A DNA stretch of 64,000 nt from Falciphora oryzae (Eukaryota; Ascomycota; Sordariomycetes; Magnaporthales; Magnaporthaceae), in NCBI GenBank assembly GCA_000733355.1, contig JNVV01000006.1, positions 540,556-604,555 of the forward strand. Reading direction: 5' to 3'. Position 1 is the stretch's first letter. Each line of letters opens with the position of its first letter. The notes under the pieces were generated by a model, which was not told the DNA's origin, searched no databases, and worked only from the letters and a program-made list of their open reading frames with translations. Of the stretch, positions 46,024 to 57,551 are shown in pieces. The translations under genes were made by a program, and so were the position numbers.

Positions 46024-46605
46024 ACAGGGTAGATATTTTTGGGTTTTTCTGTTTCTGGAAACGCAGCGCAAAACGACGACGCAAGGAAATAAGCCAAGAC
46101 AAAGGGAATAAGCCAAGCAACGCAAGCAATAGGAAATGGCAGGACAGGTTAGATATTTTTGGGTTTGCTCTTTTCAACTTTTTTTTGGCTTTTGTGTTTT
46201 TAGGAAAATGCAACGCAAAACGAACACGCAAGGAAACAAGCCACAAACAAGGAAATAAGCCAAGACGCAAGGAAACAAGCCAAAGACAGAAGGGAATAAG
46301 CCAAGACGCAAGGAAACAAGCCAAAACAGAAGGGAATAAGCCAAACGATGCAGGAAATATAGAAAAAAGGAAAGGACGGGACAGGTTAGGTGTTTTTGGG
46401 TTTTCTGGATCTTCACCTTTTTTTGGGCTTTTGTAGTTTCAGGGAAATGCAGCGCAAAACAAACAAGACAAAGGAAACAAGCCATACGACGCAAGGAAGG
46501 GGAGGAAATGACTGGACAGGTTAGATATTTTTGGGTTTTCTGGGTCTTCAACTTTTTTTTCGGGCTTTTGTGATTTCTGGGAAATGCAACGCAGAACAAA
46601 CAACA
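46024..46605. repeat. Four-copy minisatellite: TAGATATTTTTGGG block plus AAGGAAACAAGCC satellites
   Basis: A block reading GACAGGTTAGATATTTTTGGG, followed by a T-rich run and AAATGCAACGCAAAAC, occurs four times, starting near 46024, 46140, 46378 and 46513. Between copies 1 and 3 a shorter unit (AAGGAAACAAGCC or AAGGGAATAAGCC) recurs about ten times. Copies differ by many single-base changes, so the array is old. I see no terminal inverted repeats or transposase frame. Confidence 0.7.
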
Positions 46606-46670
46606 AAAGGCGAACTACGCCAGGACAGCAAACATAGCTCACGAAAAAAAGAACTCGACTGTGCTTGTCA

Positions 46671-47055
46671 CTCCCCGGCGCGTAAACGTGTCTCAGTCGG
46701 GAGAAGTTTGTTAAGGCGGCCTCTTCTCCGCACTCGCTCCCCGGCGCGTAAGCATGTCAACAGTCGGGAGGGGTTCCTACCGTTTTCCTTCGGGAGGCGG
46801 GGACAGTTTCCTGCGCTGTGGCGGGGCAGCAGGAGGCGACGCTCGAAACGGGCGAGTGCGACGCGCTGTCGGGTTCCGGTATTTTCTTCCCTTCACCCTC
46901 AAGACACCCCCCCAGGTCGATAGGGGAGGCGGGCCAGTTAACGACAGTGGCCAGGGTCGGGTTCATACCGTTGTCCTTCGGAGGCAGACTGTCTTGCGCT
47001 GTGTCGGGGCGACAAGATGCGGGCTCCATCGAGGGATGCGACGCGCTGCCGAGGC
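46671..47055. repeat. GC-rich direct repeats, units of about 66 and about 190 bp
   Basis: CTCCCCGGCGCGTAA is present at 46671 and 46737, 66 bp apart. A longer imperfect copy pair shares GTCGGG, TACCGTT-TCCTTCGG, TTGCGCTGTG-CGGGGC and GCGACGCGCTG between about 46763-46872 and 46955-47051. Confidence 0.6.
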
Positions 47056-47293
47056 CAGAAGACCTCAAAAGAGAAGAAGTCAAGATGGGGCATCAAGCAT
47101 CGCCATTGACGGAATCAGGTGAAAAAAAGAAACCATAGCCCAGAGGAAAAAAAGAAAAGCGAGTGACAGGTGATTCCAGCCCGGAAGGAGGAAGAAAAAC
47201 GAATGACAGTTCTACCTTGACCGAAGGAGGAGAGTGAAAGAGTGTCGAGGTCGGAGGGATAAAGTGTGAGATCTCAATGAAACGCAGAAGGAG

Positions 47294-47445
47294 TGTATCC
47301 AAGTGATGAAGCAAAAGAATAGATATGCTTAAAAGCAAAACAGGGTATCAAAGAATGAATGTATCCAAGTGGAGAAGCAAGGGAGTGGACAATGCTGAAA
47401 AGCAAAAAAAAAAGAGCATCAAGGAAAGAATGTATCAAGTGAGAA
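47294..47445. repeat. Three-copy tandem repeat, about 68-bp unit
   Basis: Units beginning TGTATCCAAGTG start near 47294, 47360 and 47431, each with AGCAAAA and TATCAAAGAA-like segments. The third is cut by the stop region of the adjacent gene. Confidence 0.6.
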
Positions 47446-47446
47446 A

Positions 47447-49938
47447 TCACCAATCAGGCGAGAATGGTGAGCGAGCGGAGCTATGGCAGGATGGGGAGCA
47501 TGATGACTCCGAAGTAGTGGACGAGCCACCAAATTGCTTCCGGGCGCGCTTCGCCGCGCGGGCCAGCGCCCGGAGCCTGTCTCGCTCCCTGCGCTCCTCG
47601 ATCTTGTGACGGCGTATCGTTGGCAGGTTATCGAAGCGGTTCTGCCGGCGGATCTCCGACAGCTCGTTGTCTGCGACGGCTTGCTCATCATCGACCTCAG
47701 AGAGGAGCGAAGAGCCACGATAGTCGTCGCTGTGGACCGTTTCGATCTCGTCGACCGAGGGAGCGTAATGAGCGTAATGAGCGGAATGCGGCAGCGCGCC
47801 AAAGGACTGTGGGGCCAAGTCAGCAGTACCGGGATAGTCCCGGGAATGACAAGGGGTCTGGGAAGGCAGACAGTGAAACTTGGAGGCGATGTGCTGCCTC
47901 ATGCATGTCGGCAAAGATGCGTCATGACCGTGGCTCGCGGAGATCCTCGTCGGGGTACGGGGAAGCGAGGCAGGGGCCAGAGGCTTGCCAGAAACGGAAC
48001 CAGGACCAGTAGAGAAGCCGGAGGGAGCAGGGCCAAATTCAAGACCAGAACCGATAGAAAAGCCATCGGGATCAGGACCTGAAAACAAACCAGAACCAGG
48101 AGAATAGCCAGAGGGAGCAAGACCAGGATGAGAACCAGAACCAGAGGAAAAGCCAGAGGGAGCAGAACTGAGAGAAAGGCCAGAACCGATAGTAAAACCA
48201 TCGGGATCGGGACCCGAAAACAGACCAGGACCAGGGGCAGAGCCGGAGGGAGACTTGGAGTAGACGGGTTTCGGGCGACCGTGGACCTCCTCGTAAGTGG
48301 CGGCAGGGATAACTCGGCCAATCGGCTTCCCGGTTTGCACCGCTCGTCTTTTGGCTTCCTCGATATCCTCCGCGGTTGCCTCCAGAGAAGACCGCCACTT
48401 GGCGGGCTGCTCCTTCACAGGGGCCGAGGGGGGGTTGTTAGTAGCACCAGTCGACCGGTCAGTAGTGCCAGGGGCGGCTGGGGGAAGAGAGATGGCGGGT
48501 GCCGGGCTTCGCTTGGTCCGGATTGACACGACCCGCTTGGGCATGGTCCTCACTTGAGGCTCCGGGGACGGCTCGGCAGAGGCACCCGCAGTATCTTGAA
48601 ACCACTGTTCCATTTCCTCGTGCCACTGCTTGCGCTCCAGGGGGGTCATTTGGTCGAGAGTAATCTCACCGCTGAAGTAACGCGAGAGCAGGGATCGAGG
48701 AGCAGGTCGAGAGACAGCCGGCGCCGGCTGAGGGGCAGATGACGGCAGGCGAGCAACGGGCCTTGACTGCACCTCAGGGCGGGAGGCAACGAATGGCTTC
48801 GAGGGAGCGGTAAAGGAGTGGACGGCTCGTGAAACGGACAGCCAGACGATAAGGAAGGGCAGAAGGCAGATGCCAACGAGGATGTAAAGAACGGAAACGG
48901 CAAACGCAGAGGCAGCCGAAGTGAATGAATGGACGGGCCTTTCGACACCGAGGGGTGCTGGGCTGACCAGCGACTCGAGGACGGGGACCGTCTCGGCCGA
49001 CGCAGGGGGGTGTTGGACCTAGAAGAGACATTGTCAGTATTCGAAGGCGACATATCGCTTATGTGGTGCATGTGTATGTGCAGTGTGTAAAAAATGGCGA
49101 CGGCGACAGTGATGGTGCGTGGTGGTGGGTGCTGGCCAGTGCATAGAGACGGCGCCATTGTGAGGTCCGAGTGTTGACGCCGACAAGGTCCAGGGAGTGT
49201 CGTGCTGGCATGGTGCAGGGGCGTGGATGATTGATATGCAAGACGCTTGGACAAAACTGGGGAGATCGCCGATGCCAAGGCGCTAAAATCGTGGGGTGCA
49301 GACGGGAGGGCCCGAATTGAACGACAAGGGTGATGGAGAGTTCAGACGACATGCATCGATGGAAAATTGAATGATGAGAAGGCTCCCTAATGCACTGGCA
49401 ACGAAGGAACGGACGAAGAATAGAAGGACGAAATAGTTATGGATGATAACGGCGGTGGCCAGCGATGAATTATAATGGGTGAATTGGATTGGGTTGGATT
49501 GAATTGAAAGAAAAGGCGAAGAGAAAATGCAGTGGGGGGTGGTGATGGTGACGGTGACGATTGTGGGCCTGCTGCAAAGATGCTGTGGGGTGCAGTGTCG
49601 ATGGCGGCAGTGATGGAGGGCTGGTGCTGATGGGGGTGGTGATGGAGGCATTGGAAAGAGGTTCAGAGGCAGAATGGGGGCGTTGTGGGTGGGAATGGAG
49701 ACCAAGACGCTGTCGCGGGTGCTTGGTGGGCCCGCGGGATGGGCCAGCCCAAGGTGGTCGAGATGGCAGCGATGATGGAGGCATGGAATTACCAGAAGGG
49801 ATGGAGGGAGGGGCAGAGGGAAGATGGCCAGAAATCAGGGGGATGAGGACTCACTTTCACCAACGACTCGAGGACACCACGCCCGAAGGCAATGGCGGGC
49901 TCGGCCGACGCGAGGAGGGAGGCAAGGAGAGCAGACAT
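47447..49938 (-). CDS. Single-pass membrane protein with tandem Gly/Ser/Pro repeats, unknown function
   Basis: Exon 1 (49938-49855, MSALLASLLASAEPAIAFG) joins in phase 0 to exon 2 (49018-47447), giving 551 residues. The 836-bp intron is far longer than any other here but has GTGAGT and TCTTCTAG ends. Exon 2 begins with a sequence resembling the end of exon 1 (SAE...VLESLV in both). A transmembrane helix (FAVSVLYILVGICLLPFLIVWLSV, split by reading frame only in my notation) lies near residues 80-105. A cytosolic part follows with a 40-60-residue internal repeat (GLFSGPDPDGF occurs twice, APSGFS/APSGYS four times) and a basic helix (RRQNRFDNLPTIRRHKIEERR). No stop separates the exon-2 frame upstream from the acceptor. 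I do not recognise the family; the repeat region suggests a wall- or septum-associated scaffold, which is speculation. Confidence 0.6.
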
Positions 49939-50674
49939 CGTACAGACAGCGAACTGAAAGCAGAATGGGTAGCGGGAAAGAAAGAATGGAAGTCGGATCG
50001 CTCCTCTGCCCAGACGGCCAGGACTATGTAGAATTCCTGGCTGCCAGCCTGCTCCACTTACTGATCTGACGCGCTCCATTGCCTGATTGAGCCTGGAAAC
50101 AGCTGGAAACAGCCCAATAAGGAAACCCAGTGGGCGGAACTGTAGAGGGACGGTGCCTGGACGTGATTGGGTGAATGGGCGACGACGACGAGGTATGGTA
50201 TTGCGCTATGAAATCTATCAAAGTGACATCGACATCGTGATGCGAAGGACTTGTTTGTATGGATTTCGTCTTTCAACCGCCGTCAGAGGCCGGCGCTGTG
50301 TCCCAATGTGCGAAAACGTCGTTTCATGATCTGGGCGCGTCAGGGCCAGCTTCGCCATCGAGCCCCTAGCTTCCGGCATCGTTTGTACAACAGCGCCGAG
50401 GCCAACCACAATGATAATTACGTAGTGAGAATATGCTCGACGAGGGCTTTCTGACGGTATCGGTACATGTGTGGTCAGAGCCGTTTCTGTTTTCATTATT
50501 TTCGCGGTCGAGATGAGGGCTTCGGGACGTTTGGATGGGTTACACGACAGCGCTGGGGAGTATGGACGAGCGGGTAACGGATTCATCATCAGGGCGATGC
50601 AGGGAACATTGTGATACCAAAATATCTGATGGAAGGCGCCGGGGTGGAAAATGTCAAATTGGGGGTGGCCGCGT
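49939..50674. other. Intergenic, 736 bp
   Basis: Lies between the membrane-protein start and PAN2 stop, both on the minus strand. Presumably holds the promoter of the former. No gene seen. Confidence 0.5.
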
Positions 50675-51925
50675 CTAGCCCGGTGTGAGGGTCGTGATGC
50701 CCCCGAAGGAGCCCGAGGGCACTTGCCCCTGCCCGCCGGTCATCTGGGCAGGAGTAGAAGGGGCAAGGATTCTCCCTTCAACGTTTGGTGGCGTCCGCGT
50801 CCGCTGAACCACCTGGCCATCCTTCCTGATGGGCTTGAAGTTGCTCTCCCTGCCGACGCGATAGATCTCGTCAATGACACTGTCCAGCGATCCGGCACTT
50901 TCGAATTCCAGAAATTTCCGATACAGCTCCAGAGCCGTCCGCGAGTCCTCGATCGAGTCGTGCGTATCCACCTGGATGTCCTCCTTGAGCAGACAAGACG
51001 CCAGGAAGGCCAACGACAGCTTCCGCAGCCGAGCCTTGAGGTAGAACAGGTTAATGGTGTCAATCACCTGCGCCTTGGGCACCTGGATGTTGATCACCCG
51101 GAAGTCCTGCCGTAGACCGTGCCCCAGGAACTGGCATCCGAGATTCAGCAGTACCCAGAGCTTCTTGAAGGCCACTTTGAGCGACACGAGGTTGTGCTTC
51201 GACTGACGCGGGTCCAAGTCGCCAGGGGTTATACCCGAGTACATGGTCAGGTAGTCGACGATGGGCTCCTTGATCAGGATATAGTCATCAATGAAGGGTT
51301 CGCCACGACGGGGGCCGCTGCCTCGGACGACCGAAACTCGAGCCAGGGAGTGAATCATGGGTCGAATGGTCTCCCTCTCGCCGTCCGAATTAACCTCGAT
51401 CTCGGGCTGCTTCACGGCGACGAACTCGGTGTCAAGAGCCACGATGGTATCCGGACCAGGGCGCTCAAAGGAAGGATCCAGCACCCGGTACGTCTTACTT
51501 TCCGACTCGGGGCTACTTAGCCATGACGGGTTAGTGCACTAAGCCCACGATAGCAGCAACAACAGCCAAAAGAGACCAGGGACGGTATCGGGGAACTAAC
51601 GTCTGGTCCTGGTACAGAACCGAAGTATCGAGCTTCTGCTTCCAGGTCGAGTCGATTTGGTTATTTGCAGCCTTCAATTGGTAAAGTACTATAAGGGGTG
51701 TCTTCCAAGTGGTGTTGAAGGTCAGGGCTTCCTTGGACGAAACAGGCTTAACGAGGAAGTCGTTGAAAAGATGCCACTGGCTTTCCTCCGGTGGTGTGGG
51801 TGCAGAGTGCGCAACTAACAAAGAAGAACGAGTTAGCAGACAAATTTGGCGACGCCGATGATGACGACCACGACAGCGACGACAGCGATGACAGCGATGA
51901 CAGCGACGACAGCGACGACAGCGAT

Positions 51926-51968
<43 letters not shown>

Positions 51969-54900
51969 CGATGCGAGGTAGAGATGAAGATGGAGATGGA
52001 AACGCCACACTACAAATGGCGGGGATCGATTCTGGGCAGGGAGGGCACGGCAAGCAAACAAGATTCGAGACGCACCATTAACCATCGAGATGAGGTGCGG
52101 CTTGTGAGGCGGGCCCCGATCGATATTGACGACGACGCCGATCAAAGAATACACGTAAATCTCGTGTTTGGCGCGCTGGAGGTGCAGCTTGAGGTCCTCG
52201 CCCTCGAAGCAGTAAAGATGCTCGTCGCCGATGATTATACCGATCTCCTCTGGGAGCCAGCCGGGGGTCGCCCAGAGGCGCTTCTGCTCTGCGGTCGAGA
52301 TATTGGCGTTGGCGGCCAGCACTTGGGGGATCGCCTTGATGGTCTTGCGCGTTGCGAGCGGCTGGTAGCCTCGGCAAGTGGTGCACCAGCCCCGAGCGGT
52401 TTGCTCGCGCTCGATACTCTTCTTAAGTATGTCGGAGAACGAGGTCGCGGTCGGCGGCCTGCCCCTGACGTAGTTCTGATGGGAGACGACCAGGTCAGAG
52501 ATGCTGCGAGGCAACCGGGCGGATTGCTGACCACTCACCATCTGTGGATAGACCAGGTCGTTGACAAAACTCGAGCTGGACCGTGCCGTTTCGCTCGAGC
52601 AATGCATGCACTTCATCAAGACTTGGGCAGTTGTGGCGGTCGCCTGCAGGAACCCGTCAGTTGCCGCTCACCCTGGCAGCGCAGCCCTCAACACCTCCCG
52701 CGTGCCGCCGACGACAACGAGACTTACCTGCTCCATGACGTTGACCTCCGGGGAGGTCCTCATGTAATCTCGACACATCTGATCGAGCAAGAACCTGGCC
52801 AAGCCTTGGATCATAGCAGCCAAAGAAGAGGCGTGCGGATCATCCTCCAGCAGATGGAGGTTGCCCACTAGAGACAGAAGAGGAAGTCAGTACAAGCTCC
52901 AGCCGGAACAAATCCGAGTACATGTCTAATCACTTACCGCCGGGATGGCTTGTGAGCATCTTCAGCATATTGGTTGCCTGACACGTTGCCCCCTTGGCCT
53001 TATCCAACATATCGAAGAGGAAGCCAAGCTCGCAGAGAAGACACTGCTCGCTCAGGCAAGCAGTAGCCGCGTGCTGGAGGGAAAGATTCCGCAAGATCGG
53101 CGTGAAGTGCATGACCTGCAGGAGACTGTTGGCGTACGAATTGGCGATGTGGTTCTCCAGGCCTGCATACCGAGTCCGGTTGTAGAATCTGCGACGAGGT
53201 GTGAGTTATCCCCGACGGGAGACGAACAGACACTAACAGTTGACCGCATGGAGGAAGGGAACAGGCTCACCCAAAGTCGAAGTCGTCGACACCAAATTTG
53301 CTAAACTTGATCTCGACGCTGCGATACATGTTGGGCACCTCGGCCTTGAGGCTCTCGATCTCGGTCTTGATGGGGCTTTGGATTGCATCTTCCTGATAGG
53401 AGTCCCCGTTGGAGAGTCTCGGGAGCAGCTTGGCCGTCTCCCTCGCCTTCTCGCTGAGGAACTTGGGGGCCTGCACGCTCCCGGACGACTTGTCGGCCGA
53501 CCGGGTGTCCTGGAGCTGGTTCCTAAGAAGTCCCGAGGTGTTTTTCCCGTACAGGCCGAACTCGCTCTGGAGAAGGTTGGAGAGATAGTTGGGGTCGAAT
53601 TTGACCGGAGGCGCCCCAACGTCCGACACATAATTCTGAGGCCACGAAGAGAGCAGCTCCTCGCGGTAGTATGTGAGTCCCACCGTGTTTAGAGGCCTAC
53701 GGCATTGTCAATCGCAAGCTAACTCGACCTGGTAGCGGACAGGTCGGGCGCGGGCGCGGGGGGCAAAAGGCGAGGGGAAACCTACGTCTCGACGCTCCAG
53801 TCCATTTGAGGAGGGGCTTCCTGTTCGTCGGTGGGAAACTCGAGCTGGGCGATGTTCTCGGCAAAAACAAGCTGCTTGGACGACGGCCCCCAGAGATGCA
53901 GATATCCGTCTGAGTCGGCGATGACGACCGTCCGGCCAGAGGGCGCGATATCGACCAAGGCGAGGTACGCGGTCGTATTGGCCTGTCTGACGTTGGTGGT
54001 GTTTGGGTTCAGGAGGTCGACAACGTGCATCTGGCCGGCCTGGGAGACGACGATACCAGTCGTCACCATCTTTGGGTGCATCCTCACGAACGCGGCCAGC
54101 GGCGGGAACGGTATCGGCGCCATGGACTGCATATTCTTCAGATCGAAGACGTTGACATACGGGTCGAACATGTAGTTCGACTGCTTCAGGGACGCACCGC
54201 AGGTAACGATGAAATCTTGCTGCACGTCCATGTCGTTGATGTACGCAGACTGTGTGTTCCACGTCTTGGTGACCTTGAGGCTGATTGAATCTAGGATATC
54301 GACGCTGCCACGCTTGGTCGCCGCGCAAATATGCCGGCTCTTCTTCATGATGCTGTAATGCTCTGACACGGGGACCTATACGTGAGTGCGAAAGGGAACG
54401 GGGGAGAGAAGATTGAAAGAGGAGTGTAAGCTTATTTTCTTCTCGAGGCCAGAACGAAGAAGCGCGGCTCCACCCGATGCTAACAGCGACCAGCCAAGCA
54501 GGGGGGAAGCAGAGGGAGCGTCGGGCGAGGAGCATACGGCCGACCTACCTGCTTGGTTATCTCTCCCTTGTTCACGTCGATGACAAACATGGTGTCCTGG
54601 TAGCCAGCAACCAGGATCTCGGCCGTGCCGCGAGATGTGAAGGACATGCATCGTAAGTCTTTCATATCCTCATGGCTTGCGCGAGACACCGTCAGCTTCA
54701 ACCCGTCTCTGACATGCCTCGACCCCGTGGAGACACGGGCCCTCGGCGATAGGGCGAGCGGCCTACTTGATATGCCACAACGGCGGGCCCCTCCGCAATG
54801 CCATGTGGACGCTTTGGGGGCTCAAGCAGATGACGCCTCTCTCGTTGAAGAGAAACTGGCGCACTGCTCCCTGGTTGTGCGGACTCGCCTTGAAGGCGGT

Positions 54901-55326
54901 GTACCGCTCCATCTCCTTGTTGCCATTGTGAAAGAACGATGCGACCCTCCCCTAAAGGACCCGACAGCCTAGTCAGAACAGGCGTTGCTGCAGACGACAC
55001 TCCAAGCGCAAGGATGAGAGGGCGACGCAGACTAAGCAGGGGCTCGGGCGCGCGCCGCGGGGCAGGGAGACGGCGTCACGTACAAAGTCTTGACCGACCC
55101 ATAGCAGTTCGGCGCCGGTATCGAAGGCGATGGCGGTCGGTATCGTCGAGGGGAGAAAGGTGTCGGCTCGCTGCTGCTGGAAGTGGAAGCGAGTAACCTG
55201 GGTGGCAGTGGAGGTCGGAGTGTCAGCGCAACGGCATCGATTGACTAGAGCAGGGGCCGACAAGCCAGAGGGGCAGCCAGCGCGAGGTCAATGAGGGGAG
55301 CATACCTCGCCCCAGTCCGCGTCCAT
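50675..55326 (-). CDS. PAN2: PAN2, catalytic subunit of the PAN2-PAN3 deadenylase
   Basis: Poly(A)-specific 3'-5' exoribonuclease that starts mRNA deadenylation in the cytoplasm. Twelve exons close in phase, giving 1147 residues: 55326-55306, 55197-55084, 54951-54767, 54708-54549, 54375-53786, 53696-53271, 53188-52938, 52867-52728, 52643-52539, 52475-52076, 51814-51601 and 51512-50675. The N-terminal WD40 propeller spans about residues 20-350 and the PAN3-binding linker follows. A ubiquitin-hydrolase-like pseudoenzyme domain runs from about 470 to 850 ([11 protein letters not shown], where the usual catalytic Cys is replaced; zinc-type CMHC and WCTTC pairs). The C-terminal RNase T/DEDD domain has ALDTEF, HGLRQDF and [12 protein letters not shown], the acidic exonuclease residues. 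Intron 52075-51815 (261 bp) carries a minisatellite and is a multiple of three. Confidence 0.93.
51868..51970. repeat. Minisatellite inside a PAN2 intron (GACAGCGAC unit)
   Basis: About eleven 9-bp units of GACAGCGAC or GACAGCGATGAC-type sequence lie head to tail within intron 51815-52075. On the PAN2 strand they read Cys/Arg codons without stops, and the whole intron stays open in the exon frame. Confidence 0.8.
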
Positions 55327-56298
55327 ACTGGAGGCTCCAGGGCGTCGTCACATCGTAGGGAAACAAGCGAGGCTCGTTCCCAGAGTGGCTGAAGTCCACG
55401 GCGACGGCCGTCCTGGGAGCGAGCGGGGAGCGTGTCGGGCCGTGGATAGCTTAGGGAGACAACCTAGAATCAATACTCGATAACAGAAGCCTTGCAGATC
55501 GCGGTGGGAGTTCTCTCGGCGGCCTCTAACAGTGGAGCATGATGATGCTTGGGCGAGATGATGCAGAGCCTCGTTAGGTGTCACTCCAGACTGGAATCCA
55601 AGTGCAGTTTTAACACCCCTGTCGTTTTCGGAGTTGCATTGGATATCACGGGGAGGCATAGTGGGGAGCATGGTCAGCTTGTCAATCCCCGCGGCCTGCA
55701 GCGTGCGCACCCCCACTGACCACCTCAAGCTCTCATGCATTGGGTCTGCAATTTTTTGGACCGTCCCGCCACACTTTGAGGCCGTGAGAAAACAAAACTC
55801 AACAATGGAACACGTCCAGCCCAAGCATCGAGAAGCAATTTCGTTCCATTCGATCCTCGACTTCATACCTCGGTACCGTGCATACAGACAGACACCCTAG
55901 GCCCCCCTCGCCAGGCCTCAGTCTGCCTCTCAAGCTGCCCCAGCCGAACCAGCCCAAAAGTTTCATCGACGGCATAACAATCCGCAAGTCATGATTCCAA
56001 AAATAAGCAAACCAGTAACAGAACTGAAGGTGAGGGCTTGTCGCGCGTTGCCATGGCGTCGGCGGGAAATATGCACAGAAGAAGAACGCCTCCAAATAAA
56101 CACAATCACGACGCCGAGGTCAAGTCTTCACGACCAGAAAACAACTGTCCGAGGAGGGATCGGGGTGAATAATGCGGGGAGAGGAAAGCCGGAGGGGGAG
56201 AAAGATAGAGGGAAAAGAAGAAAAAAAAAACAGCATTATGCGTCTGTCCTCGGATCTCAAACGTTTCGCTCTAACCCAGGGTCGACTAGGTTCGTCTC
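55327..56298. other. Intergenic, PAN2 upstream region
   Basis: This 972-bp gap holds the PAN2 promoter and the 3' side of the carrier gene. An A10 run lies at about 56220. No gene seen. Confidence 0.5.
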
Positions 56299-57551
56299 CT
56301 ACTTGGTTATCCAACCGAGGTAGTCGGCGACGATCAAGGTAACCATTCTAAAGTTCCAGTCAGCCTCTGCTTACGATATGCAATGCGGTAGGTAACAAGA
56401 TGCCCGGCGTCTGGAACCATGGGCGCGCGCCCAGGCGGGAGATACCGATGGGGTTGGAGCAGCACTTACGCATGCGGCGCGATGCGGACATAGTACGTCC
56501 AGAAGCCACGGTAGAAGCGCAGAGGGCCCTCCTGCTTGGCCACCTTTGCGAAGCAGTCGATCATGCTCTTGTAAGGCAGCTTGCCGTCAGGACCGCGCTG
56601 CTGCTTCTGCAGGCGTGTCTTGGCAAAGTCAAAGGGGAGCGAGAAGAAGGAAGCGAAGAAGCCGGCAACGGCACTTGCGCTCAGCGTCTGTGCCCGCGCG
56701 CTCATCTGGGTCCGCTCCTTGAGCTGAGCCTTGGCCTCGCTGAAGAAAGCGAGCTGGCCAAAGTTGAGCGCCATGGCCCGGACAACCGTCGGCGCGGCGC
56801 CTGACCAGAGCGCGCCGACGCCCTCGTTGCGCGCAATGCGGGACAGCGCGTCCACGACGGACCTGTAGTTCTTGCGCTGGTCTAGGGGCTTGAGCCCGTC
56901 ACTCTGCATCCGGATGAGGGCCAAGTCGGCCGGGTTGCCAATCATGGCCGCAATGCCACCGGCCGTTAGCCCAGCGGCCGCACGCTCCTTGAACCCGATC
57001 GACTGGCCGTTGGCCTTGGCGCGGGCCGTGAGCTGGCCCATGAATGTGTCGAAGAAGCCGAGGCGGGCGGTCGTGTAGACAGCTTGCCGGAGGAGCCCGG
57101 CCGACAGTCCCGTGTAGAGGTCGAGGGCCTTTCCGCTGGCGAGGATCTCGCGCGTGACCGACAGAGGGGTCGGCTTGACGCCGCCGGCCATGCCCTCGCC
57201 TGCGAGCTGCAGCCGGACCTTGACCATGTCGCTAATTAGGCAAGCCGTGGCCAAGTCAGCCTTTGCGTCTGCTCCAATTGCTTGTGCCTCGATTTACAGT
57301 TTGACAGGCGCGGTAGACGGTAGACGGCAGACGTGCAGTCTCGCGGTGCAGCGAGTGGGGCGGGACAGACGACCGACTTACACGGGCTGGATCACCGTCG
57401 TGGCCACCATTCCGCTCAGGCCTCCATTGATAAAAGGCAGCGCGGCGCGCATGAACGGGGTGTGCAGGAAATCATTGCGGGCGGCCTCAGTCGTACCCAT
57501 GACTGGCGATGTTCTTGCTGCTTCGGTAGCCTGCTTGAGTGTGTTCGACAT
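56299..57551 (-). CDS. Mitochondrial 2-oxoglutarate/malate carrier (SLC25A11-type)
   Basis: Inner-membrane antiporter exchanging 2-oxoglutarate for malate; part of the malate-aspartate shuttle. Three exons (57551-57382, 57231-56470, 56347-56299) close in phase and give 326 residues. All three carrier repeats have their PxDxxK-type signature: QPVDMVKVRLQ, NPADLALIRMQ and LPFDFAKTRLQ. The second repeat has LALIR in place of the usual basic Lys, which is the oxoglutarate-carrier pattern. Residues 1-35 are an N-terminal extension before the first helix (LPFINGGLSGMVATTVIQP). The last exon encodes only 16 residues (VTLIVADYLGWITK). The frame is open upstream of 57551, but the GA-repeat leader there is unlike coding sequence. 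Confidence 0.9.

Noticed and set aside
45750..46599. Overlapping minus-strand frames rich in Phe/Leu/Cys
   Set aside because: They repeat with the minisatellite unit and arise from A/G-rich sequence on the opposite strand. No start context or exon partners.
46024..47445. CRISPR-like array
   Set aside because: Units are imperfect, unevenly spaced and lack unique spacers of constant length; the host is a eukaryote.
51846..52871. 341-codon plus-strand frame with Thr-Ala repeats across PAN2
   Set aside because: It reads the intron minisatellite and antisense of well-supported PAN2 exons.
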